From the NCBI GenBank assembly GCA_937907305.1, contig CALERQ010000204.1, positions 1-6,164 on the forward strand: DNA of 6,164 bases, given 5' to 3'. This document shows positions 1 through 5,885 of the stretch, piece by piece. Below the pieces are notes generated by a model. That model had not been told where the DNA came from. It saw only the letters and a list, made by a program, of their open reading frames with translations, and did no database searches. Each line of letters opens with the position of its first letter. Position 1 is the stretch's first letter. This stretch comes from an uncultured Clostridia bacterium. Lineage in GTDB: Bacteria > Bacillota > Clostridia > Oscillospirales > Ruminococcaceae. The translations under genes and the position numbers were made by a program.

Positions 1-33
1 GCTGGCCCGCCTTCGGCGGGCGGCCTGCGGCCG
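1..33 (-). repeat. End of a GC-rich palindromic intergenic element, cut by the window edge
   Basis: Two tight palindromes lie just downstream of the stop codon of the CmpB-type gene. The arms 5-11 and 15-21 pair perfectly around a 3-nt spacer, and 21-25 pairs with 29-33 around another. Read on the minus strand the loops are GAA and GCA, each closed by a C-G pair. The 15 bp at 19-33 are identical to 3890-3904, where the same sequence lies just downstream of the methyltransferase stop. This suggests the two are copies of one repeat family in the same orientation relative to the gene upstream of them. The rest of this copy lies outside the window, so its length is unknown. No T-run follows the hairpins, so a canonical intrinsic terminator is not evident. 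Confidence 0.6.
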
Positions 34-50
34 TTCGCACTCCCCGGTAC

Positions 51-470
51 TCACCGCCAGCACAGCCCGCCCCGCCGGGGCAGCTCCGGCTCCATGTGGT
101 GCCGCAGCCAGCCGCACAGCAGCAGCACAGGCAGCGAGAGCATCAGCCACAGAAAGCAAAAAAGCGGGCATACCTGCCCCAGTACATTCCCCGGCTGCGT
201 GGAGTAATCCCATACCTGCCACCCCAGCCGCAGGTTCACCAGGCATCCCACCACAAATTCATATGCCGTGATGATCCCCGCGGAACGCAAGCATCGCCGC
301 CATAGGGTATGGTGGGTCCGCCGTTCCGCTGTGTAAACGGTCAGCAGCACCAGTCCTCCGGTCAGGCTCATGCTCCAGTGGGTGTGCCCCCGCCATACCG
401 TCTCCAGCAGGCTGTAAAAGCTTGCCCCCGTCCCAAATACCAGCGCCCGGTCCAATATCTTTTTCCCCAT
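51..470 (-). CDS. Putative ABC-transporter type IV / CmpB-like membrane protein (DUF1113-type)
   Basis: This is a 139-residue integral membrane protein with about four hydrophobic segments (roughly residues 8-24, 34-48, 61-81 and 97-120). The conserved blocks match the family annotated as putative ABC-transporter type IV (CmpB): ETVWRGHTHWSM near residues 23-34, EF-VGxxVNLxLGWxVWDYS near 71-90, and GxVLGQVCPLFxxLW near 94-108. The biochemical role of the family is not settled; despite its name there is no ATPase domain here and no ABC partner nearby. The start at 470 is preceded only by a G-rich, weak Shine-Dalgarno (GGGGGGA), which sits in the 3' arm of a hairpin at 478-518. The 212-bp gap after mutS2 and this structured leader suggest that the gene is controlled separately from mutS2. 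Length and motif content look complete. The family call is firm and the function unknown. Confidence 0.9.
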   Translation of the reverse strand: MGKKILDRALVFGTGASFYSLLETVWRGHTHWSMSLTGGLVLLTVYTAERRTHHTLWRRCLRSAGIITAYEFVVGCLVNLRLGWQVWDYSTQPGNVLGQVCPLFCFLWLMLSLPVLLLCGWLRHHMEPELPRRGGLCWR

Positions 471-477
471 ACAAATC

Positions 478-518
478 CCCCCAATGGTTCCATATACCGC
501 TATGGTTCCATCAGGGGG
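478..518 (-). promoter_or_regulatory. Imperfect palindrome over the ribosome binding site of the CmpB-type gene
   Basis: A 41-bp near-perfect hairpin is built of five C-G pairs (478-482 with 514-518), four pairs (484-487 with 508-511), a TT/TT internal loop, and five pairs (490-494 with 501-505) around a 6-nt loop. The decamer ATGGAACCAT (minus strand) occurs twice, at 484-493 and 502-511, 18 bp apart. In the minus-strand transcript the 3' arm GGGGG is the best Shine-Dalgarno of the downstream gene, 7 nt before its ATG, and would pair with CCCCC upstream. The site could be an RNA hairpin that hides the ribosome binding site, or a dyad operator recognised in DNA. No U-run follows it, so it is not a terminator. 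The structure is visible; the regulatory role is inference. Confidence 0.5.
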
Positions 519-553
519 CCATTTTATTCTGTTTTCTGCCGTGGCCGCCCTTC

Positions 554-681
554 GGCGGCGGTAAAAATGGATTCCGGCTGTGTCACCCCTTGACAGGCAT
601 CAGCCCGCCTTCCGCTTCGCTCCGCCGGGCAAGAGCCTGCCTGCGGGGTTCCTTGCCGCCTCTCCATTTTTCCTCGCCGCC
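554..681 (-). repeat. Structured intergenic element with ~17-bp imperfect inverted ends, directly after mutS2
   Basis: The segment directly after the mutS2 stop is bounded by inverted repeats. GGCGGCG-GT-AAAAATGGA (554-571) pairs with the arm at 663-681, including a perfect 9-bp core (563-571 with 663-671) and a perfect 7-bp GC block. About 90 bp lie between the arms and contain further stems: GGCTG/CAGCC (576-580 with 601-605) enclosing TGTCA/TGACA (581-585 with 591-595), GCCCG/CGGGC (603-607 with 626-630), and the competing GGCAAG/CTTGCC (628-633 with 652-657). A separate 6-bp hairpin, GCCGCC/GGCGGC (544-549 with 554-559), overlaps the left arm. No protein-coding signal is visible. It may be a miniature repeat element, a 3' stabilising structure or a small structured RNA. 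No target-site duplication is obvious. Confidence 0.5.
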
Positions 682-3066
682 TCATTTCAGCTCCACTACT
701 GTCACGCCCATCTCGCCTTCGCCGTACATACCGGGGCGCTGGCTCTTCACAAAGCTCAGCCGCCGCAGATGCTGCTGCACCGCGGCCCGCAGTACACCGG
801 TCCCCTTGCCATGGATAATGGTCGCGTTCTTAATGCCCATCATCATGCACCGGTCCAGGAAGCGATCCACCTCCATCAGGCCTTCATCGCTCGCCATCCC
901 GCGGATGTCCAGCTCGGTGCGGGCCTCTCGTTCGGCGTTGCCGGGACGGCTGGTGCGGGTGCCGCCGGTGGGGATATGCTTTTTCTTGGGGGGCTTGGGG
1001 GCGTCCTCCGGCAGCCGCAGCTCGCCGGGCTCGCACTTCATCTTCATGTTCCCCAGCTGGATCTGATAAGCCCCATTCTTATCCGGCCCGGAGATCACCG
1101 TCCCTTGCCGGTTGATAGCCGCCACCGTCACCGTTTCGCCCTCCCGCAGCGCCCGCGGCAGATGATACTCCTCCGTCTTGCGCTCCTTCACGGGGTCGGC
1201 GGTGTCCCGCAGCTCCTCAATGCGCCGGTTGTAGCCCTGCCGCATGGCCGCTACCTTCTCGCTAAAGTTCGCCTTGTCTTTCTGCTTCTTCAGCTCCTCC
1301 AGCTCGTTTAAGAGGAGGTCGGTGCGGCTGCGGGTGCGTTCCACCAGCGCCCGGGCGTTGTCTCTTGCCTCGGCTTCCAGCTTCTCCAGCGCCGCCTCGT
1401 GCGCCTCAGTCTGCTTTTTCATCTCGGCCCGCAGTCGGTCGGCTTCCCCGCGGGCGGTCTCAGCGGCCGTCACTTCGTTTTCCAGCTGCTGCCGCGTGCT
1501 TTCCAGCTCGCTTACCACATCCTCAAAGCGGGTGTTCTCGCTGGAAACCATACTCTTCGCCTCTTCTATGATCTCCTCCGGCAGGCCCAGCCGCCGGCTG
1601 ATGGCAAAGGCATTGCTGCGCCCCGGCACACCGATGAGCAGCCGGTAGGTGGGGGAGAGGGTCGCCACATCAAATTCACAGCAGCCGTTTTCCACCCCGT
1701 CGGTCTGCAGGGCATATATCTTCACCTCGGCGTAGTGGGTGGTCGCCGCCAGCCGCGCGCCCCGCTGCCGCAGCGCCGTTATGATGGAAACCGCCAGCGC
1801 CGCACCCTCGGTGGGGTCGGTGCCAGCCCCCAGTTCATCGGTCAGCACCAGGCTCTTGGTGTCGGCAATTTTCAGGATCTCAATGATTTTGACAATATGG
1901 GAAGAAAAGGTGGAAAGGCTCTGCTCGATGCTCTGCTCGTCGCCAATATCCGCCAGCACATGGGTAAAGACCGCCGCCCGGCTCCCGGTGGCTACCGGCA
2001 GCATCATGCCGCAGGCCGCCATCAGCGTCAGCAGACCCAGCGTTTTCAGCGCCACGGTTTTGCCGCCGGTGTTGGGGCCGGTGATGACCAGCGTATCAAA
2101 GCCGTCGCCCAGCCGAATATCCACCGGCACCACTTTATCTTTGTTGATGAGCGGGTGCCGCGCCTTCCGGAACTCAATGATCCCATCCTCATTCAGCTCC
2201 GGCACCGTCGCCTTCATCTTGTCGGCCAGCCGGCTCTTGGCAAAAAGCAGATCCAGCTGCAGCAGCGCCGCGAAGCTATCCTTGGTGGCATCCGCCACCT
2301 GCCCTATGCGCTCGCTGAATTCCTGCAAAATGCGGTCGATCTCCAGCTGTTCCTCATTTTGCAGCATTCGTATCTCGTTGTTGGCGTCCACCACAGCCAT
2401 CGGCTCGATAAAGACCGTCGCGCCGCTGGAGGAGGTATCGTGCACCAGGCCCTTTACCTCGTTTTTGCATTCTATTTTGACCGGCACCACAAAGCGTCCG
2501 TCACGCATGGTGATGATCGGCTCCTGCAGCGCCTTGGCATACTGCGGCGAGCGGATGATGCCATCCAGCTGTTCCCGCACCTTCAGCTGGGCCCGGCGGA
2601 TGCGCCGCCGCAAATCATTCAGGGCAGGGGAGGCCGTATCGGCGATCTCCTCCTCCGAGAGAATGGCGTCAAATATATCCTTCTCCAGCCCCTCCACAGG
2701 CGCCAGCACATGGAACAGATCATCGGCGGCGGTAGGGGTCTCGCCCTGCCCCCGCCATTTTTTTATGGCGCGGATGGTACGCAGTACCCGTGCCACCTGC
2801 AGTATTTCCCCGGCGGAAAGCCGGGAGCCCAGCTTGGCCCGCTGCAGGGCGCCGGTGCAGTCCTGTATGCCGCCCAGTCCCGGTGTCCCGTACCGGGCGG
2901 TTAATGTATTGATATCCGCGGTCCGCCGCAGGGCGTCCGCCGCGTCCCGGTAGTTATCGCAGGGCTCCAGCCGCAGCGCCAGTTCCTTGCTGGCCGCGCA
3001 GGTCGCCTGCTCCGCCAGCATTTCCAGCACCCGGTCCAGCTCCAGCGTCCGGTGGTGTTTGTTCAT
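682..3066 (-). CDS. mutS2: Endonuclease MutS2 / ribosome-collision ATPase
   Basis: A 794-residue MutS2, close to the usual length of about 785. The N-terminal core and lever region spans residues ~1-320. The ABC-type ATPase has Walker A GPNTGGKT at ~330-337, the STFSSHI motif at ~385-391, Walker B with DELGAGTDPTEG at ~410-421 and the H-loop ATTHYAEVK at ~441-449. A long charged coiled coil follows (~500-630), then a KOW-like segment (~640-685) and a C-terminal Smr domain with LDIRG (~719-723, usually LDLRG) and HGKGTG (~752-757). MutS2 proteins are known as suppressors of homologous recombination and, in Bacillus subtilis, as sensors that rescue collided ribosomes; they do not act in mismatch repair. 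The start is set by AAGGAGG (3074-3080) 7 nt upstream; an in-frame ATG 31 codons earlier lies inside the Nudix gene and lacks family similarity. The ATG overlaps the Nudix stop (ATGA), implying translational coupling. Confidence 0.98.
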   Translation of the reverse strand: MNKHHRTLELDRVLEMLAEQATCAASKELALRLEPCDNYRDAADALRRTADINTLTARYGTPGLGGIQDCTGALQRAKLGSRLSAGEILQVARVLRTIRAIKKWRGQGETPTAADDLFHVLAPVEGLEKDIFDAILSEEEIADTASPALNDLRRRIRRAQLKVREQLDGIIRSPQYAKALQEPIITMRDGRFVVPVKIECKNEVKGLVHDTSSSGATVFIEPMAVVDANNEIRMLQNEEQLEIDRILQEFSERIGQVADATKDSFAALLQLDLLFAKSRLADKMKATVPELNEDGIIEFRKARHPLINKDKVVPVDIRLGDGFDTLVITGPNTGGKTVALKTLGLLTLMAACGMMLPVATGSRAAVFTHVLADIGDEQSIEQSLSTFSSHIVKIIEILKIADTKSLVLTDELGAGTDPTEGAALAVSIITALRQRGARLAATTHYAEVKIYALQTDGVENGCCEFDVATLSPTYRLLIGVPGRSNAFAISRRLGLPEEIIEEAKSMVSSENTRFEDVVSELESTRQQLENEVTAAETARGEADRLRAEMKKQTEAHEAALEKLEAEARDNARALVERTRSRTDLLLNELEELKKQKDKANFSEKVAAMRQGYNRRIEELRDTADPVKERKTEEYHLPRALREGETVTVAAINRQGTVISGPDKNGAYQIQLGNMKMKCEPGELRLPEDAPKPPKKKHIPTGGTRTSRPGNAEREARTELDIRGMASDEGLMEVDRFLDRCMMMGIKNATIIHGKGTGVLRAAVQQHLRRLSFVKSQRPGMYGEGEMGVTVVELK

Positions 3067-3578
3067 TTTTCTCCCTCCTTCTGGAGTACATCCTCCAGCA
3101 TCACGGCATACCGCGCAAAGCGCTCCGCCAGATGCCCTATTACCATGCCCGCCCGGCACCGTTCCAGCATCTCGGCCGGTGTCAGCCAGGCATAGTCCAC
3201 AGTTTCGGTGCTTTGCAGGGTTATCTTCGGCTCTTCCGCCAGCCGCAGCAGGTAGGTATCGCTAAAGATCCGGGGCGTGATCACATGGTCAAAGGGAATC
3301 AGCTCCTCCTTTTCCGCCCGGATCCCGGTTTCCTCATACAGCTCCCGTACCGCTGCGGTGCGGCTGTCCTCCCCGGCCAGGGCGCTGCCGGTCGTTACCT
3401 CCCAGTAGCCGCCGTTGTGCTTCTGCGGATGCCGCCGGGTGGTCAGCATTTTACCCTCCCACACCGTGATGATCTCCACGCACAGGTGCCGCGCGCCCGC
3501 GGGCAGCGGCTCCCCCCGCCGGTGCATCAGCCCCAGCGGCTCTCGGTTTTCTCCCAGCAGGTCCCAGTATTCCGTCAT
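3063..3578 (-). CDS. Nudix hydrolase
   Basis: A 171-residue Nudix hydrolase. The Nudix box fits GX5EX7REUXEEXGU exactly at residues 64-86: G64, E70, R78-E79, E82-E83, G85 and I86. These glutamates normally bind the divalent metal and support hydrolysis of a nucleoside diphosphate linked to another moiety. The N-terminus (MTEYWDLLGENREPLG-HRRGEPLP) resembles the Nudix branch that includes isopentenyl-diphosphate-isomerase-like and YfcD-like proteins, but the substrate cannot be read from sequence. The start at 3578 has AAAGGA upstream with a ~6-nt spacer. The stop overlaps the mutS2 start by 4 nt, so the two are probably co-translated. The gene follows a 330-bp GC-rich repeat region, whose end lies immediately before the ribosome binding site. 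There is no signal peptide, so the protein is cytoplasmic. Confidence 0.95.
   Translation of the reverse strand: MTEYWDLLGENREPLGLMHRRGEPLPAGARHLCVEIITVWEGKMLTTRRHPQKHNGGYWEVTTGSALAGEDSRTAAVRELYEETGIRAEKEELIPFDHVITPRIFSDTYLLRLAEEPKITLQSTETVDYAWLTPAEMLERCRAGMVIGHLAERFARYAVMLEDVLQKEGEK
3074..3080 (-). promoter_or_regulatory. Strong ribosome binding site of mutS2
   Basis: AAGGAGG lies 7 nt upstream of the ATG at 3066 and inside the last codons of the Nudix gene. It fixes the mutS2 start against the longer in-frame alternative that begins at 3159. Confidence 0.85.
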
Positions 3579-3594
3579 ATGCTATCCTTTCCCA

Positions 3595-3906
3595 TCTCTG
3601 CAGGCCGCAAATTCGGCCCGCAGGGCCTCGCTTCGCTCGCGGCGGCTCCGCCGCCCGGCCCGGCCTCCGGCCGGGCCGCCCTGCGGGCCCCGTTCCTGGT
3701 CTACTCTGCGGCCCTGCGGCGGCCTTCGGCCGCCCGCCGTCGTCGCGGGCTGCGCTCCCCGTCGGGTCACCGTTCCTTCGGAACAGGCAACCCTCCGCCG
3801 CTTCGCCACTCCTCCGTTGCCCAGAAGTTTCCCCGCTGGCCCTTGCAGGCCATCCGCTTGGCGCCCTCTGCGGGCCGGTCCCCCCCCGCGGCGGCCTGCG
3901 GCCGCC
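3595..3906 (-). repeat. Long GC-rich element made of tight hairpins (methyltransferase-Nudix gap)
   Basis: Almost the whole gap between the methyltransferase and Nudix genes is GC-rich palindromic DNA. Perfect inverted repeats include 3615-3626 with 3678-3689 (12 bp), enclosing 3641-3646/3650-3655 and 3657-3665/3669-3677; then 3718-3724/3728-3734, 3772-3776/3780-3784, 3786-3791/3816-3821 and 3890-3896/3900-3906. Five of the tight hairpins have a 3-nt loop that reads GAA, GGA or GCA on the minus strand, closed by C-G; the heptamer GCGAAGC also occurs at 3630-3636 and 3800-3806. The low-coordinate end (3595-3626) closely matches 6120-6150 and the high-coordinate end (3890-3904) matches 19-33, so this appears to be the one complete copy of a dispersed family. 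An open reading frame across it is Arg/Gly-rich low complexity and is not accepted as a gene. Confidence 0.7.
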
Positions 3907-3909
3907 CGC

Positions 3910-4479
3910 TCACCGGTTCTTCTCAATCACAATAAAAACCGGCGGGCAGTTGGGCCGGTTATAGAATTGCTGCACCATCACGGTGTACTTTTTGGCGTCC
4001 AGCCTTGCCAGATACTCCAGCAGCGCGTCATGCTCGGCATAGCCGCTGTCCCCGCCGTAGTACAGGCAGATGGTCACAAATCCATCCTCCGCGATCAGGC
4101 GAAGCGCCGCCTCCACCGCGGGGATACTCTCCGCCGCCGTGGTGCCGATGGCATGGTCGCCATGGGGCAGGTACCCCAGGTTAAATACCACGGCATCCGC
4201 CGCCGGTACATGCTTCGCCATTTTGCGGTGGCTCGCGTGGATCAGCGTCGCCCGCTCCATCAGCCCGGCCTCGGTCAGCCGCTGCCTGGTGCTTTCTATC
4301 GCGTCCGCCTGGATATCAAAAGCATACAGATGCCCGGTGTCTCCAATCAGGCGGCACAGTACCTCGGCATCCCGCCCCCGCCCGGCGGTGGCGTCCACAC
4401 AGGTCATGCCGGGGCGCAGCCGCTCCCGCCAAAAGGCATGGCACAGCTTCAGGGCATTTTGGTCGTAGTAGGTGGTCAT
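3910..4479 (-). CDS. mnmM: Class I SAM-dependent methyltransferase, MnmM/YtqB-like (tRNA wobble uridine)
   Basis: A 189-residue single-domain methyltransferase of the YtqB type, long annotated as 'rRNA methylase'. In B. subtilis this family (MnmM) methylates the aminomethyl group of nm5s2U at tRNA position 34, completing mnm5s2U in bacteria that lack the MnmC methyl domain. Visible blocks are SAM motif I VDATAGRGRD (28-37), the acidic strand end FDIQ (54-57), HASHRKM (81-87), the family signature FNLGYLPHGDH (99-109), YYGGDSG (140-146) and FYNRPNCPPVFIVIEK near the C-terminus. Motif I is usually closer to DATxGNGHDT; here Arg replaces Asn and His. The ATG overlaps the stop of the upstream C_GCAxxG_C_C gene (ATGA), and the nearest Shine-Dalgarno (GGAGGAGG) is ~16 nt away, so reinitiation coupling is likely. 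The family call is strong; the tRNA substrate is inferred from the family. Confidence 0.9.
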   Translation of the reverse strand: MTTYYDQNALKLCHAFWRERLRPGMTCVDATAGRGRDAEVLCRLIGDTGHLYAFDIQADAIESTRQRLTEAGLMERATLIHASHRKMAKHVPAADAVVFNLGYLPHGDHAIGTTAAESIPAVEAALRLIAEDGFVTICLYYGGDSGYAEHDALLEYLARLDAKKYTVMVQQFYNRPNCPPVFIVIEKNR

Positions 4480-4889
4480 ACGCGGTTTTTCAGTTCCTCC
4501 TCCACATAGCCCACGCAGTCGGCAATGCAGGTATCGCAGGGGACGGCCGTGCAGCCGGTCTTGCCCTTCAGTACCTGGCAGATGCAGCTGCCGTGCTCCG
4601 CCAAAAAGCGCGCGGTCAGGGTGGAGGCCAGCCCCATGGTGGCCCGTTTGGTGGTGTTGGGGGCGTCCAGGTCCCCGGCGCTGTTCAGCAGCCCCATGCA
4701 GGCCACCGCCCCGGTGATGGCGCCGCAGGTCTGGCTCATGTCGCCCATGCCCAGCCCAAAGCCTTCGCCCATCCGGAAGGCCGTTACCTCATCCACATCC
4801 AGCTCCGGCGCAAATACGCACGCTACCGATTGAAAGCAGTTGTAGCCCTTTCCGTGCAGCTCTATCGCTTTTAGTTGTTTCTCCGTCAT
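4476..4889 (-). CDS. C_GCAxxG_C_C family protein (redox-cysteine type)
   Basis: A 137-residue protein with the spaced cysteine and glycine pattern that names the C_GCAxxG_C_C family. C18 lies in GYNCFQSV, followed by a glycine-rich stretch GEGFGLGMGDMSQ (41-53), C55 in TCGAITGAVACMGLL, and a C-terminal cluster C102, C104, C113, C118, C121 and C125. The N-terminal helix A-ELHGKGYNC is also typical. The family is widespread in anaerobes and is thought to have a redox or metal-linked role, but no reaction is established. There is no signal peptide, and the glycine-rich helices may associate with membrane or a partner. The start at 4889 has AAAGGA 10 nt upstream, slightly long. The gene overlaps the methyltransferase by 4 nt, but nothing in the sequence shows a shared pathway. 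Upstream lies the triplicated repeat rather than a clear promoter. Confidence 0.92.
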   Translation of the reverse strand: MTEKQLKAIELHGKGYNCFQSVACVFAPELDVDEVTAFRMGEGFGLGMGDMSQTCGAITGAVACMGLLNSAGDLDAPNTTKRATMGLASTLTARFLAEHGSCICQVLKGKTGCTAVPCDTCIADCVGYVEEELKNRV

Positions 4890-4993
4890 GATGATACCGT
4901 CCTTTCTCTTGCCTCAAAAATCAGAAATATGGTTCCGTAACATCGTTCTTGATCTTCGCACCTCGCAAAAACGGTTTTTGGCCTTGTTTCAAA

Positions 4994-5160
4994 CGCAGAT
5001 CGTCTTGCGAAAATCCATCCCTCTGCCCTCGCTTTCCGCGAAAGCAGTCCTTTGGTTTTGCCTCATATGCGGATCGTCTTGCAAAAACTGTCCGCCTGTT
5101 TTCATCTGCCGCGAGCGTGGATGTGATGGGCAGGGTTAAATACAGATCGTCTTGTAAAAA
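4994..5160 (-). repeat. Triplicated 73/74-bp intergenic repeat with a conserved stem-loop core
   Basis: Three copies of a 19-bp core lie at 4995-5013, 5069-5087 and 5142-5160, with starts 74 and 73 bp apart. Fifteen of 19 positions are invariant, including gatcgtcttg on the plus strand. The two low-coordinate units also share weaker similarity over ~35 bp beyond the core. Each core forms a 4-bp stem around an invariant 8-nt loop: the outer pair is C-G in one copy and T-A in two, and the next pair is G-C in two and A-T in one. The high-coordinate copy supplies the last seven recO codons. Short palindromes also lie between and beside the cores (5031-5045 and 4966-4980). No helper gene, coding signal or terminator T-run is seen. 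Confidence 0.7.
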
Positions 5161-5885
5161 TTCAGGGCCGGCAGGATCCGCTCCACCTGGCACAGCAGAT
5201 ACTGCTCCACCGCGTGGGCCAGTACCGGCAGGTTCTCCTCCCCCAGCTTAAACTGGAACAGCTTCTCAAAGTCGCAGTAGATGATGTGCCGCATGGCGGC
5301 AAAGACACCCGGCGGCAGCGGCATCAGCCCCACCGCCCCGGCGGGTGCGCACCCCGGGCAGCAGATGCTCCCGCCCGTGGGATCAAAAAGCACCACCCCA
5401 TCCTCCGGCAGTCCGCCGCACTCCCGGCAGGCAATGAGATCCGGCATGTAGCCGGTCAGCGTCAGCAGCCGCAGCTCCAGTATCGCCTTTAGCTGCAGCG
5501 GCGGCAGCTTGTCCCGTTCCAGGCAGTAAAGGGTGTTCAGCATCAGCCGCAGCTCCTCCGCCGCCGGCTCGTTTTCCGGGATCAGCTCGCAGCACAGCTG
5601 CGAAAAATAGGTCGCCAGCGTCAGCTTTTCCAGGTTCCCCCGGATACCGAAAAACAGCGTATTGGCCTCCGCCTTGTCGGCAAAGCACCGCTCCCGGTTC
5701 TGGAACAGCACAAAGTGGGAATAGCAAAGCAGCTCGGTGGCACCAGCCATCGAGCCCTTCATGCGTCCCGCTCCCTTGGCGTAAGCGGTTATGATCCCCC
5801 GGTCGGCGGAAAGCAGCGTCAGCAGGCGGTCCTGCTCATCAAGCCGTCGTTCCCGCAGTACCAGAGCGTCGGTCACTGTCTGCAT
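5136..5885 (-). CDS. recO: DNA repair protein RecO
   Basis: A 249-residue RecO, the usual length. RecO acts in the RecFOR pathway, binding single-stranded DNA and helping RecR load RecA at gaps. The N-terminal OB-fold is recognisable from TDALVLRERRLDEQDRLL and the GIITAYAKGAGRMKGSM block (~30-46). The helical middle contains LTLTGYMPDL, and a four-cysteine zinc site follows: C153-x2-C156 and C176-x2-C179. The C-terminal LPALNFYK resembles the usual family ending. The start at 5885 is chosen because RecO similarity begins there and AAAGGAG (5893-5899) lies 7 nt upstream; an in-frame extension of 38 codons to 5999 is the shadow of the overlapping YqzL-like gene. The last codons (FYKTICI and stop) lie in the first copy of the triplicated repeat, so the extreme C-terminus may have been reshaped by it. 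Confidence 0.97.
   Translation of the reverse strand: MQTVTDALVLRERRLDEQDRLLTLLSADRGIITAYAKGAGRMKGSMAGATELLCYSHFVLFQNRERCFADKAEANTLFFGIRGNLEKLTLATYFSQLCCELIPENEPAAEELRLMLNTLYCLERDKLPPLQLKAILELRLLTLTGYMPDLIACRECGGLPEDGVVLFDPTGGSICCPGCAPAGAVGLMPLPPGVFAAMRHIIYCDFEKLFQFKLGEENLPVLAHAVEQYLLCQVERILPALNFYKTICI

Noticed and set aside
590..595. Perfect TTGACA on the plus strand, a possible -35 box
   Set aside because: There is no -10-like hexamer at 16-19 bp and no plus-strand gene downstream. The bases are part of the TGTCA/TGACA stem.
1399..2953. Long plus-strand frames of 501 and 404 residues opposite mutS2
   Set aside because: They are antisense shadows of a clearly conserved gene in GC-rich DNA. 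The translations are Ser/Arg- or His/Arg-rich with no family similarity.
3595..3906. Intrinsic terminator for the methyltransferase operon
   Set aside because: The hairpins are strong, but none is followed by a T-run on the minus strand. Rho-dependent termination cannot be excluded.
3582..3926. 114-residue minus-strand frame between the methyltransferase and Nudix genes
   Set aside because: It is Arg/Gly/Ala-rich low-complexity translation of palindromic repeat DNA, starts inside the 3' end of the methyltransferase gene and has no recognisable domain.
4994..5160. CRISPR array
   Set aside because: There are only three 19-bp repeats, the 54-55-bp intervals are partly similar to each other, there are no cas genes, and one repeat is inside recO.
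4921..5193. 90-residue minus-strand frame across the recO 3' end and the triplicated repeat
   Set aside because: It begins inside recO in another frame, and its repeated residues simply mirror the DNA repeat. The middle copy is read in a different frame from the other two, so the repeat is not kept as protein.
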